From: Streptomyces sp. NBC_00536
Lineage (GTDB): Bacteria > Actinomycetota > Actinomycetes > Streptomycetales > Streptomycetaceae
DNA length: 64,000 nt
NCBI RefSeq assembly: GCF_036346295.1
Contig: NZ_CP107819.1
Span: 5,766,001 to 5,830,000 of the forward strand
Reading direction: 5' to 3'
The notes beneath the pieces were generated by a model. It worked only from the letters and a program-made list of their open reading frames with translations. It ran no database searches and was not told where the DNA came from. Shown piece by piece: positions 28,383 to 37,426 of this stretch (positions within the stretch are counted from its first letter, which is position 1; each line of letters begins with the position of its first letter). The position numbers and the translations under genes were made by a program.

Positions 28383-29422
28383 TCAGCCATCGATCCTGAC
28401 CAGCATCTTGCCCAGATTGTCCCCTCGGAGCATGCCCAGGAAGGCCTCCACGGTGTGCTCGAAGCCCTGGACAACGGTGGTGTCGGTGCCGATCCGGCCA
28501 CTGCGCAGGTGCGGGACGAGGAAGTCCTCCAGCTCGTCCTGCAGATTGGTGTGATTGCGAACCAATACCCCTTCCAGGCGCAGTGACTTGTGTACGACCT
28601 CGAAGAGGTTGCGGGGGGCGGCGGGCGAACGGTCCCCGTTGTACATCGAGATGGCGCCCACCCAGGCGATCCGGCCGTACTCGCGCAGGGCCTCGATCGC
28701 CCCCTCCAGGTGGTCGCCGCCGACGTTGTCCACGTAGACGTCGATGCCGTCCGGGGCGGCCGCCGCCAACTGCTCGCCGACCGGCCCGTCGTGGTAGTCG
28801 AAGGCCGCGTCGAAGCCCAGCGTCCCGGTCAGGTGGGCCACCTTGGCCGCCGACCCCGCGCTGCCGATGATCCGGCGCGCGCCGAGCAGCCGGGCGATGT
28901 GGCCGGTGGCGGTGCCGACCCCGCCCGCGGCGGCCGAGACGAAGAGGTCCTCGCCTTCGCGCAGCCCCGCCGTGTGGGTCAGGGCCGCGTAGGCGGTCAG
29001 TCCGGTGCCGCCCAGGATGCTCAGGTACGCCTCCAGCGGGATGCCCTCGTGGCCGCGCAGGACGCGGGTCCCGGCCACGCCGCGGGTGACGAGCGCGTGG
29101 GTGCGCCAGCCCTCCCGGTGGAAGACCAGGTCGCCCTCGCGCAGCCCGGGGTCCCGGGAGGCGACGACCCGGCCCACCGAGCGGCCCTCCAGCGGGGTGC
29201 CCAGCTCGAAGCCGCCCTCACCGCCGTCCATCATCCCGCGGTGCGGGGGCACCTCCCAGCGGTAGCTGGGGGCGGGTCCACGGAGAGCAGCAGGTTCTCG
29301 ACGAGGGCGGTGCCCGGGGCGGGGGAGGGGACGGGGCTCGCGTCGATGCGGAAGTCGGCGGCGGTCGGGAAGCCGGTGGGGCGGGCGCTCAGGTGGACGG
29401 CGTAGGCGGTCGGTGAAGTCAT
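28383..29422 (-). pseudogene. NADP-dependent CurA/YhdH-like enone reductase, broken by a 29-bp insertion
   Basis: The intact enzyme would be a cytoplasmic MDR-family NADPH-dependent alkenal/one oxidoreductase. The N-terminus is read from ATG 29422 (MTSPTAYAVHLSARPTGF ... LLLSVDP) and the rest from another frame (HRGMMDGGEGGFELGTPLEG, AAAGGVGTATGHIARLLGAR, DGIDVYVDNVGGDHLEGAIE, ending GKMLVRIDG). Between SVDP and HRGMMDGG lies a 29-bp palindromic sequence at 29244-29272; 29 is not a multiple of three, so the frame is lost and the first frame stops soon after. A downstream restart, GTG 29252 or ATG 29234, would give only the C-terminal ~285 residues without the first beta strands. A sequencing error cannot be excluded but would not explain the extra palindrome. 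Confidence 0.75.
29244..29272. repeat. 29-bp REP-like palindromic insert inside the CurA-like gene
   Basis: On the minus strand it contains CCCAGC-TACC-GCTGGG flanked by C-rich ends (CCCCC and GCCCCC). Removing it joins SVDP directly to HRGMMDGG, as expected for the uninterrupted family. I recall similar short C-rich palindromes scattered in Streptomyces genomes, but found no second copy in this window. Confidence 0.6.
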
Positions 29423-29825
29423 GATCAGGAGGCTAGGAAGGAATCCCCGGGCCGGGCAGGGGGTCGTCAGTTGCTTGCCGGGGAGGGTGCACGAAGGCGG
29501 TTTAACTCGATCGTGTGGTGGTTGGCCTCCGGGCTTGCGGCGTCTTGGGCTGTCCGGGTTAACGTGACCGTGTGATCTGGGACGCCGGGTACGGCGCCAG
29601 TGTGCGGGGCCCCTGCTCCACCGGAGTGATGGTTCAGGGCCTCCCCGTCGCCTCTGGCCGTACCTATTTGGCCAGATCGCGCAAGGGAACCGACCTCCCG
29701 GGCCCGGACCACGCACAGGATGCGTGTCGCCGCCCCGGGGTTGAGTACGCCGGGGACCAGTGCGCCCAAGACCGTTCGGGGTGTGCGGCTGAGCGGACTC
29801 ACTCCTGCTCAGTCCAGAGGAACGG
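29423..29825. other. 403-bp stretch without a recognisable gene
   Basis: Lies between the broken reductase and the LysR remnant. ORFs open here in several frames but none gives recognisable protein sequence, and no LysR helix-turn-helix could be found in any rightward frame. Probably eroded promoter plus the deleted 5' end of the LysR gene. Confidence 0.55.
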
Positions 29826-30371
29826 TTGCGTTCATGGATGGGAGCCATCTATGAACGACGCTCATGGCCCGAGGTGCGGGTGGTCCGTGAACTGGGGGCC
29901 GGCAGCGCGGGCGAGGTGGCCGCGGGCCGCGCCGACCTGGGCATCGCGACCCTGGGCGGGTCCGGCGATGTGGCGTCCGGACTGCCCGGGCTGCTGACGG
30001 GGGTGCTCGTGGAGGAGGCGTACGTCCTGGTCCACCCGGCCGGGCACCCGCGCCCGCGCGAACTGCCCCTGCTGGACTGGGACGAGAACTGCGGCTCCTA
30101 CACCCGCGCCTGGTGGCGGGCCCAGGACTGGATCCCGCGCGCCACCGTGAAGGCGGACGACGACGCGATGGTGCTGACGATGGTCGGCCGGGGGCTGGGG
30201 ATGGCGATCATGCCCGAGCTGTCGCTCCGGGAGGCCACGGACGCCGTGGAGATCACCCGGCTGGGCCCGCGGCGGCCGGTGCGGCACGTGGGGTACGTCA
30301 CCACACCGGAAGCGGCGTCCACGCTCGCCGTCAGGGCGCTGATCAGGGAACTCCGGGCCGAGAAGGGCTGA
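29826..30371 (+). pseudogene. LysR-type regulator remnant, substrate-binding domain only
   Basis: 181-aa ORF matching only the effector-binding half of LysR-type regulators: PEVRVVRELGAGSAGEVAAG leading to RADLGIATLGG (cf. G.LDLAI), LLTGVLVEEAYVLVHPAGHP, and DDAMVLTMVGRGLGMAIMPE (cf. ...V..G.GIA.LP). The ~90-residue N-terminal winged HTH is absent and no frame upstream supplies it, so DNA binding is impossible. It lies divergent from the broken reductase, the usual arrangement of a LysR gene and its target, which suggests joint decay of the pair. The ATG at 29826 is only where the frame opens. Confidence 0.7.
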
Positions 30372-30447
30372 AACGGAGCGTTTGGGGGAGGGTCCGGGAG
30401 GCCCTTCCGGGCGGTTCGCCGTCTCAGATAGTAGGAAGTCCGAGTAA

Positions 30448-30481
30448 TTGCGGAGACATACAGGGCGAGCTGGCCTAGCTT
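30448..30481 (+). promoter_or_regulatory. Weak promoter candidate upstream of the 43-aa ORF
   Basis: TTGCGG (30448-30453) and TAGCTT (30476-30481) resemble -35 and -10 boxes but the 22-nt spacer is too long; an AT-richer patch than the surroundings (30430-30485) is the main support. Confidence 0.3.
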
Positions 30482-30620
30482 TGTAGGAGCCGAACGTCTC
30501 GCTGATCCAGCGAATGGCGGTCGAGAGCGTGCGCCCCGAGACAGGCAACCCCTGTGGCGCACCGTTCCCCGCCTCTTCCGGCGCCTTGAAGACCCCCCTC
30601 TTCTCAAGGAGTCGATCACC

Positions 30621-30752
30621 ATGCCCCAGACCACTGCCGTCCGCCGCGTCCGCCACGGCTCCCGTCCCGCCGAGGCCGACCGCAAGAACGCCGCCGCCGC
30701 CCTCCAGCGCGCCCTCGACCGCCGTGACAACGGCGGCTCGACCGGCCACTGA
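30621..30752 (+). CDS. Small basic 43-aa protein
   Basis: ORF of 44 codons starting MPQTTAVRRVRHGSRPAEAD and ending NGGSTGH, with AAGGAG at 30606-30611 nine bases before the ATG. It carries many Arg and Ala residues and a predicted amphipathic helix (AAAALQRALDRR). No family recognised. It stands alone between the LysR remnant and leuB, and is followed by an imperfect inverted repeat at 30804-30840. A good ribosome site and third-position GC bias argue for translation. Confidence 0.6.
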   Translation: MPQTTAVRRVRHGSRPAEADRKNAAAALQRALDRRDNGGSTGH

Positions 30753-30803
30753 CGGGCCACTGACCGGCCGCGACCCCGGCTGCTGCCGGGAAGTCGCTGC
30801 TCA

Positions 30804-30840
30804 CGACACGTCCCGTCCACATCCTGGACGGGACATGTCG
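30804..30840 (+). terminator. Imperfect hairpin upstream of leuB
   Basis: Sixteen-nt arms (30804-30819 and 30825-30840) pair at 15 of 16 positions around a 5-nt loop. No T-run follows. It may terminate the small-ORF transcript; its closeness (30 nt) to leuB also allows an operator role. Confidence 0.6.
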
Positions 30841-30869
30841 AGGGCTGGGACAGGGAGTACGGTTCCGAC

Positions 30870-31910
30870 ATGGCGACCAGCATCAATCTCGCAGTGATCC
30901 CCGGTGATGGCATCGGCCAGGAAGTCGTGGCTCAGGGCCTCAAGGTCCTTACCGCGGTCCTGCCCCAGGATGTGAAGCTGGAGACCAAGGAATACGACCT
31001 CGGCGCCCAGCGCTGGCACCGCACCGGTGAGACCCTCCCGGACGCGGACCTCGCAGCCCTCAAGCAGCACGACGCGATCCTCCTGGGCGCCATCGGCGAC
31101 CCGTCGGTCCCGTCGGGCGTCCTGGAGCGCGGGCTGCTGCTCAAGCTCCGCTTCGCCTTCGACCACTTCATCAACCTGCGGCCGTCGAAGCTGTTCCCCA
31201 ACACCGCCACCCCGCTGGCGGGCCGTCCGGAGATCGACTTCGTCGTGGTCCGCGAGGGCACCGAGGGCCCGTACACCGGCAACGGCGGTTCGCTGCGCAC
31301 CGGTACGCCCGCCGAGGTGGCCACCGAGGTCAGCGTCAACACGGCGTACGGCGTGGAGCGCGTGGTGCGCGACGCGTACGAGCGGGCCAACGCCCGCCCC
31401 CGCAAGAAGCTGACGCTGGTCCACAAGAACAACGTCCTCGTCTTCGCCGGTCACCTGTGGAAGAACATCTTCGACACGGTCGGCAAGGAGTACCCCGAGG
31501 TCACCACCGACTACCTGCACGTCGACGCCGCGACGATCTTCTTTGTCACCCAGCCCGAGCGCTTCGACGTCATCGTCACGGACAACCTCTTCGGTGACAT
31601 CCTCACCGACCTCGCCGCCGCCGTGACCGGCGGAATCGGCCTGGCCGCCTCCGGGAACATCAACCCGACCGGCGCCTTCCCGTCCATGTTCGAGCCGGTC
31701 CACGGCTCGGCCCCGGACATCGCGGGCACCGGCAAGGCCGACCCGACCGCGACGATCCTCTCCGTCGCCCTCCTGCTGCGCCACCTGGGTTACGAGGCCC
31801 AGGCCGCCCGCATCGAGGACGCGGTCACGGCCGACCTGGCCGGACGCGACGGCACCTTCCGCAGCACGGACGAGATCGGCGACGCACTCGCCGCACGAGT
31901 AGCCGGCTGA
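30870..31910 (+). CDS. leuB: 3-isopropylmalate dehydrogenase
   Basis: Third enzyme of leucine synthesis: NAD+-dependent oxidative decarboxylation of 3-isopropylmalate to 2-oxoisocaproate. 346 aa. Motifs: [14 protein letters not shown], the substrate-Arg region [47 protein letters not shown], and the metal/cofactor end [20 protein letters not shown] then [20 protein letters not shown]. Monocistronic here, apart from leuCD (62 kb) and cimA. There is no SD; TACGGT (30858-30863) lies 6 nt before the ATG, as in leaderless actinobacterial mRNAs. Terminator at 31932-31967. Confidence 0.97.
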   Translation: MATSINLAVIPGDGIGQEVVAQGLKVLTAVLPQDVKLETKEYDLGAQRWHRTGETLPDADLAALKQHDAILLGAIGDPSVPSGVLERGLLLKLRFAFDHFINLRPSKLFPNTATPLAGRPEIDFVVVREGTEGPYTGNGGSLRTGTPAEVATEVSVNTAYGVERVVRDAYERANARPRKKLTLVHKNNVLVFAGHLWKNIFDTVGKEYPEVTTDYLHVDAATIFFVTQPERFDVIVTDNLFGDILTDLAAAVTGGIGLAASGNINPTGAFPSMFEPVHGSAPDIAGTGKADPTATILSVALLLRHLGYEAQAARIEDAVTADLAGRDGTFRSTDEIGDALAARVAG

Positions 31911-31931
31911 CCCGGCAGTTCCACTTCCAGG

Positions 31932-31967
31932 AAGCCGCCGGGTGGCACACCGCACCCGGCGGCTTTT
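31932..31967 (+). terminator. Rho-independent terminator after leuB
   Basis: Thirteen-bp perfect stem AAGCCGCCGGGTG / CACCCGGCGGCTT with an 8-nt loop, followed by TT, 22 nt after the leuB stop. Confidence 0.85.
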
Positions 31968-32017
31968 CCTGTACGGCCCCGGGTGCCACCATCTCCCCTG
32001 GGCCGCACAACACCCCG

Positions 32018-32047
32018 TTTCACCGAAGCCTCCCCTCGCGCGATAAT
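32018..32047 (+). promoter_or_regulatory. Candidate ilvE promoter
   Basis: GATAAT at 32042-32047 with TTTCAC at 32018-32023 (18-nt spacer) in an otherwise GC-rich stretch, about 90 nt before the ilvE start. Confidence 0.35.
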
Positions 32048-32139
32048 CGAACGCGAGGCCGCGGAATACGGGGAAGCTCGGACGTCCTAGTACGCCGTGA
32101 GCGCGGTCCGCCCTACGAACCGGTGAAGGACAAGCACTC

Positions 32140-33225
32140 ATGACGACGCCCACGATCGAGCTGAAGCCCTCCTCGAACCCCCTGTCCGACGCGGAGCGCG
32201 AGGCGATCCTGGCCAGCCCCGGTTTCGGCCGCCACTTCACCGATCACATGGTGACGATCAAGTGGACCGAGGGCCGCGGCTGGCACGACGCCGAGCTGGT
32301 CCCCTACGCGCCGCTGTCGATGGACCCGGCGAACATGACGCTGCACTACGCGCAGACGATCTTCGAGGGCCTCAAGGCCTACCACCAGCCCGACGGCACC
32401 GTCTCCACCTTCCGCCCGCAGGCCAACGCCGAGCGGTTCCAGCGCTCCGCCCGCCGCATGGCCATGCCGGAACTGCCGACCGAGCTGTTCATCGAGGCCT
32501 GCGACGCGCTCATCAAGCAGGACCGCGCCTGGGTGCCGGACTCGGGTGAAGCCTCCCTGTACCTGCGCCCGTTCATGTTCGCGAGCGAGGTCGGCCTCGG
32601 TGTCCGCCCCGCGAACGAGTTCCTCTTCATCGTCATCGCCTCCCCGGCGGGCGCCTACTTCCCCGGTGGCGTCAAGCCGGTCTCCGTCTGGCTTTCCGAG
32701 CAGTACGTCCGCGCCGTCAAGGGCGGCACCGGCGACGCCAAGACCGGAGGCAACTACGCGGCCTCCCTCGTGGCCCAGGCCCAGGCGGCCTCCCACGGCT
32801 GCGACCAGGTGGTCTGGCTCGACGCGATCGAGCACCGCTGGATCGAGGAGATGGGCGGCATGAACCTGTACTTCGTGTACGGCGACCGGATCGTCACCCC
32901 GGAGCTGACCGGCTCGCTCCTCCCCGGCATCACCCGCGACTCCCTCCTCACCATCGCCCGTGACCTCGGCTACACCGCCGAAGAGGGCCGCATCACCACC
33001 GAGGACTGGAAGCGCGACAACGAGAACGGCACCCTCACCGAGGTGTTCGCCTGCGGCACCGCCGCCGTCATCACCCCGGTCGGCTCGGTCAAGTCCGAGC
33101 GCGCCGACTGGACCCAGGGCAACGGCGAGCCCGGCGAGGTCACCATGAAGCTCCGCAAGGCGCTCCTGGACCTCCAGACCGGCCACGCCGCCGACACCCA
33201 CGGCTGGATGCACCCGCTCGGCTAG
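32140..33225 (+). CDS. ilvE: Branched-chain amino-acid aminotransferase
   Basis: PLP-dependent class IV transaminase (361 aa) that performs the last step of valine, leucine and isoleucine synthesis and the first step of their breakdown. Visible: [37 protein letters not shown], the PLP-lysine region [20 protein letters not shown] (with the upstream KTGG), [12 protein letters not shown], and the phosphate loop [12 protein letters not shown]. Length fits type II actinobacterial BCATs. ATG at 32140 is preceded by AAGGA. A 23-bp hairpin follows at 33238-33296. Confidence 0.96.
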   Translation: MTTPTIELKPSSNPLSDAEREAILASPGFGRHFTDHMVTIKWTEGRGWHDAELVPYAPLSMDPANMTLHYAQTIFEGLKAYHQPDGTVSTFRPQANAERFQRSARRMAMPELPTELFIEACDALIKQDRAWVPDSGEASLYLRPFMFASEVGLGVRPANEFLFIVIASPAGAYFPGGVKPVSVWLSEQYVRAVKGGTGDAKTGGNYAASLVAQAQAASHGCDQVVWLDAIEHRWIEEMGGMNLYFVYGDRIVTPELTGSLLPGITRDSLLTIARDLGYTAEEGRITTEDWKRDNENGTLTEVFACGTAAVITPVGSVKSERADWTQGNGEPGEVTMKLRKALLDLQTGHAADTHGWMHPLG

Positions 33226-33237
33226 CCGCTCCCGCTT

Positions 33238-33296
33238 CCGTACGTACGAAGGCCCGCGCTCCCCCATCGGGGAAGCGCGGGCCTTCGTACGTACGG
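33238..33296. terminator. Bidirectional terminator between ilvE and the NCS1 permease
   Basis: Perfect 23-bp inverted repeat (33238-33260 with 33274-33296) around a 13-nt loop, placed between two convergent genes 12-16 nt from each stop. Confidence 0.9.
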
Positions 33297-33311
33297 GGGA
33301 GGCGCGGCGGC

Positions 33312-34739
33312 TCAGACGCCGGCCAGCTCCTCGGCGGGGGTGGCGGCCGGGGCCTGGGCGGCCGCGCCGCGGGCGGTCAGCGCCGTGTAGACGAGGCCTC
33401 CGGCCAGGCCGGAGAAGATGAAGGAGCAGTCCACTCCGCCGGTCAGGGCGAGCAGCGGGCCCTCGTAGAAGGGCGTGCTCACGGCCAGCAGGCCCACGAC
33501 CGCGCCGATCGCCCAGGAGGCGGTGGCGCTCGGGTTCCAGCCGCCCCGGTACCAGTAGATCCCGCCCACCGAGCGGCGGTTGAAGACCTGGAGCGCCTCG
33601 GCGTCGTAGCGCCCCCGGCACCGGACGAAGCCGATCAGGGTGATCACGGCCCACGGGGTGCCGATCGCGGTCAGCAGCAGCACGAAGGAGGTCATCGCGG
33701 ACTGCACGTTCCACTCGAAGGAACCGACGAAGACGAAGGCCGTGGCGACGGCGGCGGCGATCACGGTGGCCTTGGTGCGGGTGGCCTTGGGGACGATCGC
33801 GTCGAGGTCCAGGCCCATCGAGTAGAGCATCAGCCCGGCGTTGCCCACCGAGCCGGCCGCGGCGGCGGCCAGCAGCGGGACCAGGTACCAGAAGGGCGAG
33901 GCGGCCACGAGGGGCCCGGCGTAGTCCTCGGCCCCGGCCTTGGCGGCGAGCGCGGTGTAGGTGCCGAACAGCTGCGGTATCAGCAGGCCGATCAGCAGGC
34001 CGAAGCCGGTGGCCCAGAACACCTTGCGGGGGCTGTGCCTGCGGGGGGAGACGTAGCGGGTGTAGTCGCCGAGCAGAGTGATGAAGGCGACGGGACCGCT
34101 GAGGCCCGCGGCGACGGCGGCGAGCAGCCAGGTCGGCCAGAAGCCGCCGAGGAGGTACGCGGGCTCCGCGGCGGTGGCGGTGAAGTCGGGGGCGTAGGCG
34201 AAGACGCCGATCGCGAGCAGGACCACCATGCCGATGGAGAGGATCTTGCTCATGCGCAGCAGGAGCCGGTAGCCGAAGACGGCCCCGACGACGGTACAGG
34301 CGGCGAGCACGCCGTACATCGCGGCCCGCGAGACACCGGTGTCCGGCAGCCCGGTGAGCCGGGAGAGGGCGCCCACCATCACATCGCCGCCGATCCACAG
34401 CGTCAGCGCGGTGTAGCCGAGCGAGAGCAGCAGGCCCACGACCGAGCCGACGAGCCGGCCGCGGACGCCGAACTGGGCGCCGCTGGAGGTGGACAGGTTG
34501 GTCGCGGTCCGCAGCGAGACCAGCGCCAGCGGCGCGGTGACGGCGATTCCCACGATGGTGCCGGTCACGATGGCGGTGACCGACGGCCACAGGCCCAGTC
34601 CGAAGGACGGGGGCAGCCAGCCGAAGACGATCACACCGAGGCAGAGATTGGATCCGAGGAGGATCGAGATCAGGTCACGTGGACCGCTCGTTCGCTCCTC
34701 CTCCGGGATGGTGTCGACTCCGCGCTGTTCGATGGGCAT
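33312..34739 (-). CDS. NCS1-family cytosine/purine-type permease
   Basis: Integral-membrane nucleobase:cation symporter-1 homologue, 475 aa with about 12 hydrophobic segments. The N-terminus LISILLGSNLCLGVIVFGWL and the SSGAQFGVRGRLVGS loop (cf. R..FG..G) are typical of CodB/purine-cytosine permeases. The start at 34739 has AAGGGAG upstream; an ORF start at 34796 lacks one. It is divergent from the urease gene and shares a 156-bp control region with three inverted repeats, so it is probably co-regulated with it and imports a nitrogen-rich substrate for that cluster. Transported compound unknown: cytosine, allantoin-like or guanidino compounds are possible. Confidence 0.88.
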   Translation of the reverse strand: MPIEQRGVDTIPEEERTSGPRDLISILLGSNLCLGVIVFGWLPPSFGLGLWPSVTAIVTGTIVGIAVTAPLALVSLRTATNLSTSSGAQFGVRGRLVGSVVGLLLSLGYTALTLWIGGDVMVGALSRLTGLPDTGVSRAAMYGVLAACTVVGAVFGYRLLLRMSKILSIGMVVLLAIGVFAYAPDFTATAAEPAYLLGGFWPTWLLAAVAAGLSGPVAFITLLGDYTRYVSPRRHSPRKVFWATGFGLLIGLLIPQLFGTYTALAAKAGAEDYAGPLVAASPFWYLVPLLAAAAAGSVGNAGLMLYSMGLDLDAIVPKATRTKATVIAAAVATAFVFVGSFEWNVQSAMTSFVLLLTAIGTPWAVITLIGFVRCRGRYDAEALQVFNRRSVGGIYWYRGGWNPSATASWAIGAVVGLLAVSTPFYEGPLLALTGGVDCSFIFSGLAGGLVYTALTARGAAAQAPAATPAEELAGV

Positions 34740-34798
34740 GGGGGGACTCCCTTGGCAGGGCGGGGGGCGGCGATGCAATGTTTGAGCGACATTCAATG

Positions 34799-34823
34799 TG
34801 ACCTAAGGCCTGGTCTCAGGTCA
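34799..34823. repeat. Inverted repeat 1 in permease-urease divergent region
   Basis: TGACCT (34799-34804) and AGGTCA (34818-34823) form an inverted repeat with a 13-nt centre. TTGACC on the minus strand (34825-34820) may be the -35 of the permease. Confidence 0.5.
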
Positions 34824-34826
34824 ATG

Positions 34827-34847
34827 CTTCATTACCGAGAAATGAAG
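34827..34847. repeat. Inverted repeat 2 in permease-urease divergent region
   Basis: CTTCATT (34827-34833) and AATGAAG (34841-34847), a perfect 7+7 palindrome with a 7-nt centre; its left arm overlaps the likely -35 of the urease promoter. Confidence 0.6.
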
Positions 34848-34856
34848 AGTTAGAGT
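34828..34856 (+). promoter_or_regulatory. Candidate promoter of the urease-like operon
   Basis: TTCATT (34828-34833) and TAGAGT (34851-34856) with an exact 17-nt spacer, 40 nt before the fused urease gene and overlapped by two palindromes. Confidence 0.55.
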
Positions 34857-34867
34857 GATGCTCTAAC
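34849..34867. repeat. Inverted repeat 3 in permease-urease divergent region
   Basis: GTTAGAG (34849-34855) and CTCTAAC (34861-34867), a perfect 7+7 palindrome with a 5-nt centre, covering the likely -10 and start point of the urease promoter. A repressor bound here would block transcription. Confidence 0.65.
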
Positions 34868-34895
34868 CCATCGACTCAAAAGGTGGTGGATCGGC

Positions 34896-35627
34896 GTGCG
34901 GCTGACCCCTACGGAGCGCGACCGGCTGCTGCTCCGCAGCGCTGCGGAACTGGCCAGGGCCCGGCGGGCCCGCGGACTCAAGCTCAACGTCCCGGAGGCC
35001 ACCGCGCTCATCGCGGACACGGCCTGCGAGGCCGCGCGCGACGGCAAGCGGCTCGCGGAGGCCATCGAGGAGGCCCGCTCGGTGCTGGGCCCGGACGACG
35101 TCCTGCCCGGCGTCAGCGACGTGGTCACCGAGGTGCACGTGGAGGCCGTCTTCGACGACGGATCCCGCCTCGCGGTCATCCCGTCCCCGATCCGCGGCGC
35201 CGCAGGCCTCGGCGAGAACGCCCCCGGCGCGGTCGTGCCCGGCCCCGGCGCCCCCCAGCCGGAGCCCACCGTCCACCTGCACGTGCGCAACACCGCGACC
35301 GTGCCGGTCAGCGTCACCTCCCACTTCCACTTCTTCGAGGCGAACCCGCGCCTCGACTTCGACCGCGCGGCGGCGTACGGCATGCGGCTGTGCGTACCGG
35401 CGGGCTCCTCCGTCCGCTTCGACCCCGGCGGCGAGGCCGAGGTCGGGCTGGTCCCGATCGGCGGCGAGCGGATCGCCGTCGGCTTCGCCGGACTGGTGGA
35501 CGGCCCCCTCGACGCCCCGGGCGCCAAGGCCGAGGCCCTGCGCCGCGCCGCCGCCTGCGGCTACCTCGGCACCGAGACCACCGGGACCACCGGGACCACC
35601 GATGTCACGGACGGAGACCAGGCGTGA
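34896..35627 (+). CDS. ureAB: Fused urease gamma-beta subunit
   Basis: 243-aa fusion of the two small structural urease subunits. Residues ~1-100 are gamma ([59 protein letters not shown]) and ~130-230 are beta ([55 protein letters not shown]). The domains are joined by a Gly/Ala/Pro-rich linker. Urease hydrolyses urea to ammonia and carbamate with a dinickel centre in alpha. GTG at 34896 has a GGTGG-type site upstream; the alpha start overlaps its stop by 4 nt (GTGA). No accessory genes ureDEFG are present. The C-terminus carries a short TTGTTGTTD repeat. Confidence 0.93.
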   Translation: MRLTPTERDRLLLRSAAELARARRARGLKLNVPEATALIADTACEAARDGKRLAEAIEEARSVLGPDDVLPGVSDVVTEVHVEAVFDDGSRLAVIPSPIRGAAGLGENAPGAVVPGPGAPQPEPTVHLHVRNTATVPVSVTSHFHFFEANPRLDFDRAAAYGMRLCVPAGSSVRFDPGGEAEVGLVPIGGERIAVGFAGLVDGPLDAPGAKAEALRRAAACGYLGTETTGTTGTTDVTDGDQA

Positions 35628-37357
35628 GCAAGCAGACCCGGCACAGCGACCACTGCGCCCCCGGCAGCCGGCACATCGACCCGCAGGAGTACGCCTCCGT
35701 CTTCGGCCCCCGCGCCGGGGACCGGGTCCGGCTCGGCGACTCCGGGCTGACCGTCCGCGTGGAGTCCGACGCGCAGAAGCCGGGCGACGAGTTCCTGGCC
35801 GGTTTCGGCAAGACCGCCCGGGACGGACTGCACCTGAAGGCCGCGGCCGTCCGCGACACCTGCGACGTCGTCATCAGCAACGTCCTGGTCATCGACGCGG
35901 TCCTCGGCATCCGCAAGGTGTCCATCGGCATCCGCGAGGGCCGCATCCACGCGATCGGCCGGGCCGGGAACCCGGACACCCTCGACGGGGTGGACGTGGT
36001 GGTCGGCACCGGCACGTCCATCGTCTCCGGCGAGGGCATGATCGCCACCGCCGGAGCCGTGGACACCCATGTCCACCTGCTCTCCCCGCGGATCATGGAG
36101 GCCTCGCTCGCGGCGGGCGTCACCACGATCATCGGTCAGGAGTTCGGCCCCGTCTGGGGCGTCGGAGTCAACTCCCCGTGGGCGCTGAAGCACGCCTTCA
36201 ACGCCTTCGACGCCTGGCCCGTCAACATCGGCTTCCTCGCCCGCGGCTCCTCCTCCCACGACGCCCCCCTCATCGAGGCCCTCGCCGAGGGCGGCGCGTC
36301 CGGCTTCAAGGTCCACGAGGACATGGGCGCGCACACCCGCGCCCTGGACACCGCCCTGCGGGTGGCCGAGGAGTACGACGTACAGGTCGCCCTGCACAGC
36401 GACGGCCTCAACGAGTGCCTCTCCGTCGAGGACACCCTGCGCGTCCTGGACGGGCGCACCATCCACGCCTTCCACATCGAGGGCTGCGGCGGCGGGCACG
36501 TCCCCAACGTCCTCAAGATGGCGGGCGTCCCGAACGTCATCGGGTCCTCGACCAACCCGACCCTGCCCTTCGGGCGGGACGCCGTCGCCGAGCACTACGG
36601 CATGATCGTCTCCGTCCACGACCTCAAGCCCGACCTCCCCGGCGACGCGGCCATGGCCCGCGACCGGATCCGCGCGGGCACGATGGGGGCCGAGGACGTC
36701 CTGCACGACCTGGGCGCCATCGGCATCACCTCCTCCGACGCCCAGGGCATGGGCCGCGCGGGCGAGACCATCCGCCGCACCTTCGCCATGGCCGCGAAGA
36801 TGAAGGGCGAACTGGGCCCGCTGGAAGGCGACGGCGAGGGCGACGACAACGCCCGCGTGCTGCGCTACATGGCCAAGCTGACCATCAACCCGGCCATCGC
36901 CCACGGCCTGGCCCACGAGATCGGCTCCATCGAGGTCGGCAAACTCGCCGACATCGTGCTGTGGCGCCCGCAGTTCTTCGGCGCGAAGCCGCAGCTCGTC
37001 CTGAAGTCCGGATTCCCGGCCTACGGGGTCACCGGCGACCCCAACGCGGCCACCGACACCTGTGAACCCCTCGTCCTGGGGCCGCAGTTCGGCTCGTACG
37101 GCGCCACCGCGGCCGACATCTCCGTCGCCTTCGTCTCCGCCGCCGCGGCGGCGCTCGGCAGCGACGAGATGCCCACCCGCAGGCGCCGCGTCGCCGTCCG
37201 CGGCACCCGCGGCATCGGACCCAAGGACCTCCTCCTCAACTCCCGGGTGGGCGCGGTCGATGTGGACGCGCGCAGCGGACTCGTCAGCCTCGACGGCGAC
37301 CCGCTGCGCTCCGAGGCGGCCGACTCCGTGTCACTGAACCGCCTCTACTTCCTCTGA
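35624..37357 (+). CDS. ureC: Urease alpha subunit homologue, non-canonical
   Basis: 577-aa catalytic-subunit homologue. Aligned from memory with Klebsiella UreC, the dinickel ligands are all kept: H149 and H151 (VDTHVH), carbamylatable K229 in GFKVHED with H231, H258 (ALHSD), H292 (GGGHVPN) and D372 (SSDAQGMG); general acid H332 and R348 also remain. Differences: the flap Cys319 position is Val331, and the conserved segment after GP around GTHATTCTPG is replaced by a shorter [13 protein letters not shown] at 35624 overlaps the ureAB stop by 4 nt. Together with the missing maturation genes, this suggests a divergent urease clade, possibly with altered substrate, or one that borrows accessory proteins from another locus. 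Confidence 0.9.
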   Translation: MSKQTRHSDHCAPGSRHIDPQEYASVFGPRAGDRVRLGDSGLTVRVESDAQKPGDEFLAGFGKTARDGLHLKAAAVRDTCDVVISNVLVIDAVLGIRKVSIGIREGRIHAIGRAGNPDTLDGVDVVVGTGTSIVSGEGMIATAGAVDTHVHLLSPRIMEASLAAGVTTIIGQEFGPVWGVGVNSPWALKHAFNAFDAWPVNIGFLARGSSSHDAPLIEALAEGGASGFKVHEDMGAHTRALDTALRVAEEYDVQVALHSDGLNECLSVEDTLRVLDGRTIHAFHIEGCGGGHVPNVLKMAGVPNVIGSSTNPTLPFGRDAVAEHYGMIVSVHDLKPDLPGDAAMARDRIRAGTMGAEDVLHDLGAIGITSSDAQGMGRAGETIRRTFAMAAKMKGELGPLEGDGEGDDNARVLRYMAKLTINPAIAHGLAHEIGSIEVGKLADIVLWRPQFFGAKPQLVLKSGFPAYGVTGDPNAATDTCEPLVLGPQFGSYGATAADISVAFVSAAAAALGSDEMPTRRRRVAVRGTRGIGPKDLLLNSRVGAVDVDARSGLVSLDGDPLRSEAADSVSLNRLYFL

Positions 37358-37426
37358 TCCGCCCGGATCGATCCCCCCGATCCGCCCCTCCTGCACCGCC
37401 CGCAGCCCGGAAGGACCCCCCCCGTC

